The notes: a model not told the origin generated them from the sequence alone. A stretch of 64,000 nt of DNA from a bacterium HR28 (GCA_002898255.1 BEIE01000004.1:1-64000), one strand, 5' to 3'; positions 1 through 7,381 are shown, counted from the stretch's first letter. A program made the numbers and translations.

Positions 1-102
1 CGGCGGGACGACCGGATAGACCCGCGCTCCCGTCGGATTGTTGTACAAAAGCTCCTGGATGTTCGGTGCTCGGTCGAGCACCTCTTGGAGGTTCCGCGCC
101 AT
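1..102 (-). CDS. Start of LigM/DesA-like tetrahydrofolate-dependent aryl O-demethylase (partial)
   Basis: Only the first 34 codons lie in the window and the gene runs off the left edge. The N-terminus (MARNLQEVLDRAPNIQELLY, then a GARVYPVVPP segment) resembles the start of the vanillate/syringate O-demethylase branch of the GcvT-like aminomethyltransferase family. Those enzymes move the methyl group of an aryl methyl ether to tetrahydrofolate. An AGGAGGG Shine-Dalgarno lies just upstream of the ATG. The gene follows the formate-THF ligase and MTHFR-like genes on the same strand, the gene set known as ligM/metF/ligH in sphingomonads. A related GcvT-family enzyme acting on another methylated substrate cannot be excluded from so short a piece. 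Confidence 0.5.
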   Translation of the reverse strand, partial: MARNLQEVLDRAPNIQELLYNNPTGARVYPVVPP

Positions 103-197
103 CGTAGTACCCTCCTTCTGTCACTCGAACCACATCTCACACGTTGCGAAGTGACCCCGTTGTGCCCCTTCAGTCTTAAGGGATGACCGACGCTGGA

Positions 198-1853
198 TTA
201 GGAAACTCCCAGGATATTCCCGTTCTCATCGATATCAATGGCGCCGGCTCGTGGGTTTCGTCCCAGACCTGGCATAGTCTGGATATCACCGAGGAGCACG
301 ACCACATATCCGGCTCCCGCGAACAACCGGAGTTCGCGCACCTCGACGGTGAACCCTTCGGGGCGACCAAGGAGATTTGGATCGGCGCTGAGCGAGGTTG
401 GCGTCTTAGCCATGCAAATTGGCAGCCGATCATAGCCGAGTCGCCGAAGGTCCTCAAGTTGGCGTCGAGCTGTCGCTGTAAAGTGGACACCCCCTGCACC
501 GTAGAGTGTGCGCGCCACTGCCTCAACCTTCCGCTCGAGTGGCCACTCGAGGTCGTAGATGGGTTGGAAGGACGGCTCGGTATTGGCTGCGCGGAGGACA
601 GCGCGTGCCAGCTCTACGCCACCCTCGCCACCACGCGTGTAGACCTCGACCACGGCAGCATCGTGAGCTCCCGCATCGATTGCCGTTTTACCGAGTAGCT
701 CGAGTTCCCGCGGTGAGTCGGTCGGAAAGCGGTTGATCGCGACAACCGCTGGCACGCCGAACGTGCGAAGGTTCTCAATGTGCTTGACCAGATTCGGCAA
801 ACCGGCTTCGAGTGCGGCGAGATCCTCACCACCCTCTTCAATTTCGCGGACGCTTTTCCCTCCTTGCACTTTGAGTGCGCGGACCGAGGCAACGAGTACA
901 GCAGCGTGCGGAGCGAGGCCGCTGGAGCGGCACTTAATGTGGAAGAACTTTTCGGCGCCAAGGTCAGTGCCGAAACCTGCCTCCGTCACGACCACGTCAC
1001 CAAGGCGTGTCGCGAGGATGTCTGCTACGACCGACGAAGTACCGGTGGCGATATTGCCGAAGGGACCAGCATGTACAAAAGCAGCCGTTCCCTCGCTCGT
1101 CTGGACCAGGTTCGGCTTGAGGGCATCGACGAGGAGGGCGGCCATAGCTCCCGCGCCTCCTAGTTCCTCAGCAGTGACTGGTTTCCCATCCCATGTACGA
1201 CCGACGACGATGCGGCCGAGCCGTTCGCGCAAGTCACGATAGTCCCGGGCAAGAGCAAGAATAGCCATCACCTCTGAAGCGGGCGTGATGTCAAAGCGAG
1301 AGACGCGGACAGTCCGATTTGTCTCGCCGAGACCGATGATAAGCTGGCGAAGTGCCCGATCGTTCAAGTCGATGACGCGAGGCCAAGTGATGCTGCGCGG
1401 GTCGATCGGTAGACGGTCTTGATAAAGGGCGTTGTCCACCAAGGCAGCGAGGAGATTGTGGGCGACAGTCACAGCGTGGTTGTCGCCCGTAAAGTGGAGG
1501 GCGAGATCGGGGAACGGGTGGAGCTGTGCGGCTCCACCGCCCGCTCCGGCTCCTTTAGTGCCGAAAACTGGTCCCATCGACGACTGGCGGACGGTCACGA
1601 TCGAACGGAGACCCAGCCGCCCAAAGGCCTGGCCAAGACCGACCGAGACCGTTGTCTTCCCCTCGCCGAAGGGGGTAGGAGTGATTCCAGTGACCAGAAC
1701 GTAGCGGGCGCGAGCTGTACTGAGGCGACGAAGCACGTCGAGCCGAATCTTTGCCTTGAAGGGACCGTACAGTTCTAGTTCCTCGGGGAGGAGACCGAGT
1801 TCTTCGGCGATCTCACTGACCGGCCGCAGCTGCTTCAGCTGCGTTCCGCTCAT
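198..1853 (-). CDS. fhs: Formate-tetrahydrofolate ligase (10-formyl-THF synthetase)
   Basis: A 551-residue protein, the usual length for this family. It shows the ATP-binding loop GITPTPFGEGKTTVSVGLGQ near residues 57-76 and conserved downstream blocks such as TGTSSVVADILATRLGD and VVTEAGFGTDLGAEKFFHIK. The enzyme interconverts formate, ATP and THF with 10-formyl-THF in the cytosol. The start is placed at 1853 because that ATG overlaps the TGA of the upstream MTHFR-like gene by 4 bp (ATGA), a translational-coupling arrangement; an in-frame upstream start at 1877 is less likely. With the O-demethylase downstream, the likely role is release of demethylation-derived carbon as formate (LigH role) rather than purine supply alone. 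Family assignment is firm; the pathway role is inferred. Confidence 0.93.
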   Translation of the reverse strand: MSGTQLKQLRPVSEIAEELGLLPEELELYGPFKAKIRLDVLRRLSTARARYVLVTGITPTPFGEGKTTVSVGLGQAFGRLGLRSIVTVRQSSMGPVFGTKGAGAGGGAAQLHPFPDLALHFTGDNHAVTVAHNLLAALVDNALYQDRLPIDPRSITWPRVIDLNDRALRQLIIGLGETNRTVRVSRFDITPASEVMAILALARDYRDLRERLGRIVVGRTWDGKPVTAEELGGAGAMAALLVDALKPNLVQTSEGTAAFVHAGPFGNIATGTSSVVADILATRLGDVVVTEAGFGTDLGAEKFFHIKCRSSGLAPHAAVLVASVRALKVQGGKSVREIEEGGEDLAALEAGLPNLVKHIENLRTFGVPAVVAINRFPTDSPRELELLGKTAIDAGAHDAAVVEVYTRGGEGGVELARAVLRAANTEPSFQPIYDLEWPLERKVEAVARTLYGAGGVHFTATARRQLEDLRRLGYDRLPICMAKTPTSLSADPNLLGRPEGFTVEVRELRLFAGAGYVVVLLGDIQTMPGLGRNPRAGAIDIDENGNILGVS

Positions 1854-2749
1854 GCGGTCGCTCCTTCCTGTCCACAACCCAAACTCTCACGGCGAGCAAG
1901 AACCCAGTGTACAACACTATCAACGCTGTTGAAGCTGCTCCAGTGAACACCAACGATGCCAGCATGAGCTGCGGCTGGCCGTCGCGCGAGTCCGTCCAAA
2001 AGGTCACCAGGGTCGTACCGAAGGCCCCCGGTGAGGAGGCGTCCGACCAATCCGCGTTGCTTCTCAAGGTATCGGAGCGAGGTGCCGAGACCGAGGCTCA
2101 TTCCGATGCGGATCAAACGGTCGAGCCGCAGTGTCCCTGGTAGGCAGAGGTAGACGGGAAGAGTGAATCCGCGAGCACGTGACCGCACGAGCCAATTCAG
2201 CAATGCGTCGGGATCGAAGACGAGCTGGGTAATCGCATAGTGTGCGTAGGCTTGCTTGGCGAGAAGATCAGCTTCCAGCACATCATTCGGAATGTGCGGA
2301 TGACCTTCCGGGTAAGCTGTGATGCCGATGCGTGTTGGGGGCGGCTCAAGTTCGACCAGTGTTTGGAGGAGTGCCAGCGAGTTGGGAAACTCACCGGCTG
2401 GACGCTCTTGGTCACCACCGACAACGAAGACTTCGTCAATACCGGCGGAGGTGTACTGGTGCCACAACTGAGCAAGCTGGGAACGATCACGGAGTGCACG
2501 CGCAGCGAGGTGAGGCACGACGCGATAGCCTTCACGCCGCAAGGCGAGGGCTGTCTGGAGCGTGCCTTCGACTCCATGGGCTGGTGAACTCGTGACGGTA
2601 AGAGTCGCGTCTCGGGGAACAATGGAGGAAACCTTGGAGAGATCGACGTTCGGGAGAACCTCGATACGGAGCTCGCGGAGGAGACTACAGAGAAATCGTG
2701 TGTCGATCTGTGCTTCTGTACTCACGAGGGAGCTGGGCGAATCAGTCAT
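1850..2749 (-). CDS. MetF-like methylenetetrahydrofolate reductase family protein
   Basis: A 299-residue TIM-barrel protein resembling MetF. Visible blocks are VPHLAARALRDRSQL, the central DEVFVVGGDQERPAGEF (compare the L-x-GD segment of MetF) and IGITAYPEGHP (compare the G-x-A-x-YPE-x-H motif). The C-terminal part (CLPGTLRLDRLIRIGMSLGL) is more divergent. In O-demethylation operons this enzyme oxidises 5-methyl-THF to 5,10-methylene-THF. It is the first gene of the minus-strand operon, with a GGAGTG-type Shine-Dalgarno before the ATG at 2749, and its stop overlaps the fhs start. Assignment to the MTHFR superfamily is good; the exact redox partner cannot be read from the sequence. Confidence 0.78.
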   Translation of the reverse strand: MTDSPSSLVSTEAQIDTRFLCSLLRELRIEVLPNVDLSKVSSIVPRDATLTVTSSPAHGVEGTLQTALALRREGYRVVPHLAARALRDRSQLAQLWHQYTSAGIDEVFVVGGDQERPAGEFPNSLALLQTLVELEPPPTRIGITAYPEGHPHIPNDVLEADLLAKQAYAHYAITQLVFDPDALLNWLVRSRARGFTLPVYLCLPGTLRLDRLIRIGMSLGLGTSLRYLEKQRGLVGRLLTGGLRYDPGDLLDGLARRPAAAHAGIVGVHWSSFNSVDSVVHWVLARRESLGCGQEGATA

Positions 2750-3052
2750 GACCCAACCCTTTCACTCCTTGCGTTCCTCACTGGCTGATCCTCCCGTCGC
2801 TGGCTACACATTCGTCTAGCGGACTGCCCACTCACACGGTGACTCGCCTCGAGGCGTCATTTCATCTCTATAGTAATGGGTCTCGTGTCTTTTCGCAAGC
2901 CCTAAACTGATCGTCGGGATGACAGATCGGCTTGATAGGCTGGAATCGCTTGGCAGGATGGCGACTGATCCGAGTGAAGGTGCACCATTCCCGGCGCCGG
3001 AGACTCCTCTTTAGACTTGCCGATCTGGGTGACGGTCGGAGATACTTGGAGT
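2750..3052. other. Intergenic region between the folate operon and selC
   Basis: About 300 bp without a convincing gene. It must hold the promoter of the minus-strand folate operon and that of selC. No consensus sigma-70 pair is clear in either direction, although AT-richer DNA near 2862-2900 is a plausible place. No repeat is seen. Confidence 0.5.
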
Positions 3053-3149
3053 GAGGGTGGATCGGGCCCGGTGGCCCGCACGGTCTTCAAAACCGGTGGG
3101 CGGGGTGACGAGCCTCGCCGGTGGGTTCGACTCCCATGCGCCCTCGCCA
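3053..3149 (+). tRNA. selC: tRNA-Sec (anticodon TCA), selC; prophage integration target
   Basis: The loop CTTCAAA at 3085-3091 carries anticodon TCA. The structure is typical of bacterial tRNA-Sec: a 6-bp D stem (CGGGCC/GGCCCG, 3063-3068 and 3073-3078) closed by a 4-nt loop, a long variable arm with a 7-bp stem (3099-3105 with 3113-3119), and a T arm GTGGG-TTCGACT-CCCAT. The acceptor stem GAGGGTGG pairs with GCGCCCTC over seven positions, with a mismatch at the inner end. The discriminator is G3146 and an encoded CCA follows at 3147-3149. The 5' part is host sequence; the sequence from the repeat end onward, including CCA, comes from the prophage. Selenoprotein machinery itself is not in the window. 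Confidence 0.92.
3078..3146. repeat. attL core: 69-bp direct repeat inside selC
   Basis: This stretch is identical to 58834-58902. It begins at the last base of the D stem and ends at the discriminator base, covering the anticodon, variable and T arms. Sequences differ immediately outside: CCAAGG here and TTCCGC at the other copy. This is the normal outcome of tyrosine-recombinase integration into a tRNA gene, which leaves the tRNA intact at the integrase-proximal end. Confidence 0.95.
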
Positions 3150-3219
3150 AGGTTTCCCCATCCCCATGCGGAAACCGTGAGCGGAATCCCTTCCCTGCTC
3201 CCCGATATGAGGGGGTTCC

Positions 3220-4422
3220 ATGGGCACAAACCAGCAGCAGCAGGCGGCCTCAACGGTGTTCCCCACCGGTGGGGGTGGGCCAAGTCACCGGCTCCTTACG
3301 GAGCCGTTGAACCGACTCCTTCCTCCCGGGGTGCGTCAGAAGGGGAACCGCTTCGAAGGGCGCGTCAAGGTCAATGGTAAGCAGTACACAGTTTCCGGAG
3401 CGACACCTGAGGAGGCGTACCTTGCCCTCCAGCAGTTGAAAGCGAGGTTGAACCAACGATTCCGAAACGAATCGGTAACTGATCACCGGCTCTGTGAGGA
3501 ACTGGTGAATGGTCGAGGTTGGCAGCCGCGTGAGCCACTCACCGTGGAGCAGCTGCTGGAGCAGTGGATGCGTGCTCATCCCGAGTGGAAGCCACGCACC
3601 CGCTACGATTACCAGGTCCTCGCGGCTCGCTGGGTGCTGCCACTCCTGGGTAGCTGCTCCCTCTCGCAACTGCAGCCGAGGCAGCTCGAGGAGATGCTCG
3701 CCTCTATGCCCACGCGGCAGGCAGCCAAGGTCTATGCCATGCTGAGGGCGGCCTTCAATGCAGCCTACCGCTGGGGCCTCATCGAGGAGAACCTCGTGGA
3801 GCGCGTATCCCCACCGCGCTACCGGGCCCCGAGGAAAGCCCTGCCGCCGTTGGAACAGGTAGCGCAGGCACTTGCAGAGAGCCGCCACCACTCCTGGTGG
3901 CCCTGGTTTGCCCTCGCTGTATCTACCGGGCTCAGGCCTGGTGAGCAGGCAGCCCTGCGCTGGGAAGACTGGTCGCCGGAGGAGAACGTGCTCTGGGTGC
4001 GGCGCAGTGGCCAGTACATCGACGGCACCTGGATCGAGACGCCGCCCAAGACGTATGCTGGAAACCGGCGGATCACTCTTCCCACGCTGGCGCAAGCAGC
4101 CCTGCAGGTCCAGCGAGAGCGGGTACGAGAGGGCGTCGCCCTCGTGTTCCCCAACCATGCTGGGAAGCCCTACTCGGCTTGGGGCATCAACGATGGCCTC
4201 AAACGGTTCTGCCGCGAGTCCGGCCTTCCACCTCTCACCCCACACCAGCTCCGCCACTACCATGCTTCCCTGCTGATCCAGCAAGGGGTGCCCCTCACCC
4301 TCATCTCCCGCCGCCTGGGGCACGCCTCGCCAGAGGTCACGGCACGCGTCTATGCCCACTGGCTGGGCGACGACGACAGCATCGCCGCTGACGCCGTCAG
4401 CACAGCGCTCCCGGTTCCTTAA
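3220..4422 (+). CDS. int: Tyrosine recombinase (phage integrase)
   Basis: A 400-residue integrase. The N-terminal part (about 37-80) has an arm-binding-domain look (GNRFEGRVKVNGKQYTVSG), followed by a core-binding domain (about 105-200). The catalytic residues are visible: R239 (STGLRPGE), a candidate Lys near 277, H342 and R345 (HQLRHYHAS), H368 (RRLGHAS) and the nucleophile Y378 (ARVYAHW). A GAGGGGG Shine-Dalgarno precedes the ATG at 3220, which lies about 70 bp inside attL, as expected for a selC-integrated phage. Two copies of the prophage palindrome fall inside the coding region and encode SHRLLTEPLNRL and RFRNESVTDHRL, so the protein itself carries repeat-derived sequence. Confidence 0.95.
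   Translation: MGTNQQQQAASTVFPTGGGGPSHRLLTEPLNRLLPPGVRQKGNRFEGRVKVNGKQYTVSGATPEEAYLALQQLKARLNQRFRNESVTDHRLCEELVNGRGWQPREPLTVEQLLEQWMRAHPEWKPRTRYDYQVLAARWVLPLLGSCSLSQLQPRQLEEMLASMPTRQAAKVYAMLRAAFNAAYRWGLIEENLVERVSPPRYRAPRKALPPLEQVAQALAESRHHSWWPWFALAVSTGLRPGEQAALRWEDWSPEENVLWVRRSGQYIDGTWIETPPKTYAGNRRITLPTLAQAALQVQRERVREGVALVFPNHAGKPYSAWGINDGLKRFCRESGLPPLTPHQLRHYHASLLIQQGVPLTLISRRLGHASPEVTARVYAHWLGDDDSIAADAVSTALPVP
3281..3310. repeat. End palindrome, copy L1 (inside int)
   Basis: Structure CAAGTCAC-CGGCTCC-TTAC-GGAGCCG-TTGA, with a 7-bp stem at 3289-3295 and 3300-3306 and a 4-nt loop. The asymmetric flanks (CAAGTCAC on one side, TTGA on the other) recur at 58435-58465 beside attR. It lies in the first codons of the integrase gene, about 135 bp from the attL core. 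Confidence 0.85.
3452..3478. repeat. End palindrome, copy L2 (degenerate, inside int)
   Basis: CAACGATTC followed by CGAAAC and GAATCGGTAAC: a 6-bp stem with flanks in the opposite orientation to copy L1. It is followed at once by a weaker CACCGGCTC half, so two degenerate units may sit side by side within the integrase coding sequence. Confidence 0.6.
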
Positions 4423-4425
4423 CGA

Positions 4426-4449
4426 CACCGATTCCGTCAGGAATCGGTG
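4426..4449. repeat. End palindrome, copy L3 (possible int terminator stem)
   Basis: A perfect 10-bp inverted repeat, CACCGATTCC-GTCA-GGAATCGGTG, starting 4 bp after the integrase stop. Its position suits a transcription terminator stem but no T-tract follows. Its core matches the dispersed palindrome family. Confidence 0.85.
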
Positions 4450-4483
4450 CACTGTAGCAGACCCGGGAACCAGCCGCTCCTCA

Positions 4484-4510
4484 CCAACGGTTCCGATAGG
4501 AACCGGTGGC
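4484..4510. repeat. End palindrome, copy L4
   Basis: CAACGGTTCC-GATA-GGAACCGGTG: a 7-bp stem with a 4-nt loop and the family flanks CAAC on the left and GGTGGC on the right, that is, the orientation opposite to copy L1. It lies 35 bp beyond copy L3. Confidence 0.85.
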
Positions 4511-4700
4511 TCACCGACTTTACCCAGAGGGGTACCCAAAATACCCATACCCCCTATGCGGCACCAAACGGCTGCTGCTGGTAGCTCGGTGTTGCAGGAG
4601 ATGTGGGGTGGTGATTTTGGAATACCCCCTGGGGGTATCGGGCCAGTACCTCCCTATCCCCCTCGCTTCCTCGAGTCCCCCGCCTCACGCGCAGAGCCTC

Positions 4701-4728
4701 AGCGATTCCGTTAGGAATCGGTGACTGC
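4701..4728. repeat. End palindrome, copy L5
   Basis: AG-CGATTCC-GTTA-GGAATCG-GTGACTGC: a 7-bp stem at 4703-4709 and 4714-4720 with the same inverted-orientation flanks as copy L4. Confidence 0.8.
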
Positions 4729-4965
4729 TCAGGCACCGCCCCGTTTGTCTTCAGGGTAAAGCCTCGCCACCTGCACCGACAATCGGTCTCCATTCTGCAC
4801 CGGCAGGACCTCTTTCCCTCCCACACGGAGCCATTGTCTCCTCGGCACACACCGTTTTCGTACCAGCGCGCCACCACGGCTACCGAACCTGGTGCCGTAT
4901 TTCGCGTGGCCACGAGGATTGTTTGCGGCGTCTGTGCGGTTGGAAGAAGACTGGTGCAGATGGTA

Positions 4966-4994
4966 TTGACATCCGGAACCATCTGTGCTATAAC
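4966..4994 (+). promoter_or_regulatory. Sigma-70-type promoter for the left small-gene cassette
   Basis: TTGACA at 4966-4971, a 17-bp spacer, then TATAAC at 4989-4994. It is followed by CGGTACCAG, a string also found after the putative -10 upstream of the repressor at 39525. It is the best match in the gap and points at the gene starting at 5260, giving a leader of about 260 nt. Confidence 0.7.
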
Positions 4995-5259
4995 GGTACC
5001 AGAAGGCAAGAGGGCGATCCCGGAAGCACCGGAGCAGCCCAGGCACCTTGACAACGGAGCAGGAGACACCGGGACGTCGCGACGACGCCCTGGACCACTG
5101 GAGCCGCTACCGAGGTTGCACAGCACATCGCCACCAGCGCCAACGATTTCGTCAGGCATCGGTGGCCCGCCTCGGTAGCGTGGGGACAGGAGCTGTTTCG
5201 GGGGTGCGACTCCCCTGGTCCCCGATGGAGCCGGTTCCAGTGCCAGAAGGAGGGACACC

Positions 5260-5559
5260 ATGGTTGCGCAGCCGTTGCTCCAGCGCGGTATCCGGATCTT
5301 CTACCACCAACTCGTGGTAGAGGTTCTCGCCGAGGCCATATCGGCAGCCTGGAAGCGGATCTCAGGTGAAGTCCTCGACCCCACCGATGCACGCCACCTG
5401 GCCTCTATCGCTCTCCGTGAAGAGCACGACCAGGCCTGGGTGGTCGTGGGTTCAGCCTTCCGCGCCGCTGAGACCCAGGACTACCACGACGAGGAGCTTC
5501 TGGATCTCGACGCCGAGATCCTCACCTATCGCCTCGTCGACAAGGGCTACCTCGGCTGA
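5260..5559 (+). CDS. Hypothetical protein, first gene of the left cassette
   Basis: A 99-residue soluble, acidic protein of unknown family. The centre is helix-rich (HQLVVEVLAEAISAAWKRIS) and the tail is acidic (YHDEELLDLDAEILTYRLV). A strong AGAAGGAGGG site precedes the ATG at 5260. It is the first gene downstream of the 4966 promoter, so it is a candidate early-expressed phage protein. No catalytic motif is seen. Confidence 0.7.
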   Translation: MVAQPLLQRGIRIFYHQLVVEVLAEAISAAWKRISGEVLDPTDARHLASIALREEHDQAWVVVGSAFRAAETQDYHDEELLDLDAEILTYRLVDKGYLG

Positions 5560-5852
5560 AGGAGGTGCCGAGACAGGATTCGAGAACGCAGCACAAACGA
5601 GATCTCTCAACGGATCCACCGAGAGCCAGTGACGCCGCCCCCTCCCCAGCGCTGGCCCAGGACTCTCGGCATCCTGGGCCAGGTCGAATGGGACCACTGA
5701 GGCCCCAGGGAGACTGGAAGGGGGGGGGGTCACCGGGACGGTACCGCAACGAACCCCAGTAGAGGCAGTACCGGAAACTGCTGCCACCTCTACTGGGAGA
5801 CGAGAGGGCAGCATCGCGTCGTCGGTCTCAGTGAAAAGAATCGAGGGGCACC
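5560..5852. other. Intergenic spacer with a G10 tract
   Basis: About 290 bp with no gene supported by a properly spaced ribosome-binding site. It contains an uninterrupted run of ten G at 5720-5729, preceded by CAGGGAGACTGGAA, a 14-bp string that recurs at 6402-6415 ahead of the next but one gene. The repeated string may mark a shared leader or regulatory element. Confidence 0.5.
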
Positions 5853-6287
5853 ATGGCACGGAAAGGGACGATGCAGCAGTTCCCGGTTCTCCAGAGCATT
5901 CTCGCGGATGCACTGGGAACCAAGCGCTCTCGGCGTCCTCGCCTCCCTGGTTATCGCCAGCAGCATGCAGCGACGGTTGCCATCGAGGCGCTCTTCGACT
6001 ACCTCGCCGACGTATCTCGTGCTGGTCACCCAGAGGAAGCCAAGAGCGCATCCTCTCACTACCAGCAGCTCCGCTCCCTCGATGAAGAAGCGCTGCTACG
6101 GTCCATCCAGTCCCTGCTACCGCTCCTCATCGAGAAGCACCCTCGCGGAGCGCAGATCTACAACACCGTCTGGAAGCACGCGCCGCATCGGTTGGGAGTT
6201 GCCTATGGTAAGTACCTCGTTACCGCGTCTCCCGAAGTCGTCGTCGATGAACTCTTCCAAACCTACGCCGAGATCATGACCAGTTAA
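5853..6287 (+). CDS. Hypothetical protein, left cassette
   Basis: A 144-residue basic protein with no recognised domain. The N-terminal segment is rich in Arg and Lys (ALGTKRSRRPRLPGYRQQHA) and could contact nucleic acid. The remainder is predicted helical, with leucine-rich blocks (SLDEEALLRSIQSLLPLLIE). A GAGGGG site lies a few bases before the ATG. It stands apart from its neighbours, with a G-tract spacer upstream and two hairpins downstream. Confidence 0.7.
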   Translation: MARKGTMQQFPVLQSILADALGTKRSRRPRLPGYRQQHAATVAIEALFDYLADVSRAGHPEEAKSASSHYQQLRSLDEEALLRSIQSLLPLLIEKHPRGAQIYNTVWKHAPHRLGVAYGKYLVTASPEVVVDELFQTYAEIMTS

Positions 6288-6304
6288 GCACATTCCCACC
6301 CATA

Positions 6305-6327
6305 GTACGGATTGATCCAATCCGTAC
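6305..6327. repeat. GTACGGATTG palindrome (second family)
   Basis: Perfect 10-bp inverted repeat GTACGGATTG-ATC-CAATCCGTAC, 17 bp after a stop codon. Related palindromes occur at 11035-11057 (GTACGGAT/ATCCGTAC) and near 58677-58695 (CGGATTG-CTC-CAATCCG). It could be an operator or a terminator stem. Confidence 0.75.
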
Positions 6328-6351
6328 CATACCGACCCTCCTTCCCCAGCG

Positions 6352-6375
6352 ACCCCAGGGGTCACCCCCTGGGGT
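6352..6375. terminator. GC-rich hairpin between cassette genes
   Basis: ACCCCAGGGG-TCAC-CCCCTGGGGT: a perfect 10-bp stem with a 4-nt loop. There is no T-run after it, so it may be an attenuator or RNA-processing stem rather than a simple terminator. Confidence 0.5.
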
Positions 6376-6428
6376 GTCGAATGCCGCCTGGTGTTCGGGT
6401 GGCAGGGAGACTGGAAAGGAGGACGGAA

Positions 6429-6644
6429 GTGCTCGAGAAGGGCCGCTACCTCATCGTCGCTCCTGACCCCTGTGGCGACGGTTACGTTGCCACCGAGGTC
6501 GAGCCCACCGCAGCCGAGGTCGCCATGCGGATCCTGACCTCGTGCTTCCTCACCCGGCACTACCGCCGCTTCGCTTTGGCGAAGGGAGCGACACCAGAGG
6601 AAGCGGTCACGAACTGGTTCCAGAACCGGCGAGAGCAGAAGTGA
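6429..6644 (+). CDS. Small hypothetical protein, left cassette
   Basis: A 71-residue protein starting at GTG 6429, chosen because an AAAGGAGG site ends 5 bases upstream; longer in-frame readings would run through the 6352-6375 hairpin. The sequence (LEKGRYLIVAPDPCGDGYVA, then a basic helical tail ending VTNWFQNRREQK) shows no known domain. The stop is 15 bp before the next gene's start. Confidence 0.65.
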   Translation: MLEKGRYLIVAPDPCGDGYVATEVEPTAAEVAMRILTSCFLTRHYRRFALAKGATPEEAVTNWFQNRREQK

Positions 6645-6659
6645 AAGGAGATGGGTGCC

Positions 6660-6974
6660 ATGACGAACCGTCACGCTGCTGCAGCTGAGCGCCTGTACCA
6701 GGCTGCTTATGACCTAGTTCTCGAACACCTGGATGACATCGACGAGGACGATGCCCACTTCGTGGCAGCCCAGCTTCTCTACGAGTGGGGAGCCGAACTC
6801 CTGGACCAGGACCGCGACTGGAAGCAGGCTGTCGAGAGCGCCCTGAAGCGCGTCCTCTCCTACGCGAAGCGCAATGGATACCGCGCACCCTTTAACCCCT
6901 TCGACGAGGAGGACTGGGACTATCTCGTCTGGTGCGTGATGGACGACCTCGAGAAGGTGGGCAACGCATCATGA
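6660..6974 (+). CDS. Hypothetical acidic protein, left cassette
   Basis: A 104-residue, strongly acidic helical protein (EHLDDIDEDDAHFVAAQLLY; NPFDEEDWDYLVWCVMDDLE). The start at 6660 is preferred over the ATG at 6651 because AAGGAG ends at 6650 and needs spacing. The stop overlaps the next start by 4 bp (ATGA), so translation is probably coupled. The charge resembles DNA-mimic or inhibitor proteins of phages, but that is only a compositional impression. Confidence 0.7.
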   Translation: MTNRHAAAAERLYQAAYDLVLEHLDDIDEDDAHFVAAQLLYEWGAELLDQDRDWKQAVESALKRVLSYAKRNGYRAPFNPFDEEDWDYLVWCVMDDLEKVGNAS

Positions 6975-7369
6975 ACACCGTCTGCACCATCTACCGCCTG
7001 GGACCGACGCACTGGTACGGGATCCTGAGGCTGGACCGCGAGAAGGCAGTGGTCATCTCGGGGACCAGCCTCGGGTCCCTGATCCTCCGAGCTTTCGAGG
7101 CGGTTGCTGAGGGTTCAGCGAACCGAAGGGAGCGATCCATGCAGGAAGTGATCACCTATCTGGAGCAGGTTTCGGTACCGGAGGGTGCACGGTACTGGAT
7201 CCAGTCAGCGATCCGGCACCTCCGCGAGGGGGATGGAGACCCTGAGCCGCGGCTCATCCTCGCAGCAGCCTGCTGCCTCCGCGAGGCAGCGTACCTCCTG
7301 AAGGAACAGCAGACGAAGCGCTGGCTGGAGTCGATGGTCACCTATCTGGAGCGAGAGGCCTTCCGCTGA
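6971..7369 (+). CDS. Hypothetical protein, left cassette
   Basis: A 132-residue protein; the start at 6971 is set by the ATGA overlap with the preceding gene. The N-terminus has beta-strand character (CTIYRLGPTHWYGILRL, then KAVVISGTSLGSLILRAFEA) and the rest is helical (ARYWIQSAIRHLREG, AACCLREAAYLLKEQQ). No family is recognised. A GGAGG site inside the short gap leads to the next gene. Confidence 0.7.
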   Translation: MNTVCTIYRLGPTHWYGILRLDREKAVVISGTSLGSLILRAFEAVAEGSANRRERSMQEVITYLEQVSVPEGARYWIQSAIRHLREGDGDPEPRLILAAACCLREAAYLLKEQQTKRWLESMVTYLEREAFR

Positions 7370-7381
7370 TGGAGGTGTGTG

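Larger units (their letters stand above)
4423..5259. other. Hairpin-rich non-coding gap after the integrase
   Basis: About 840 bp without a credible gene. The short open frames here lack ribosome-binding sites and are interrupted by palindromes. The region holds four end-palindrome copies (4426, 4484, 4701 and the degenerate 5140) and a consensus promoter at 4966-4994 pointing into the small-gene cassette. It probably contains both the integrase terminator (copy at 4426) and the control region for the left cassette. Confidence 0.65.

Noticed and set aside
3250-4548. A 432-codon minus-strand frame opposite the integrase
   Set aside because: It is antisense to a clear integrase with all catalytic residues and shows no domain or start signal of its own.
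5565-5762. Short frame after the 5260 gene that includes the G10 tract
   Set aside because: The AGGAGG touches the GTG with no spacing, and the peptide is a disordered Pro/Arg/Gly string, so it is treated as spacer.
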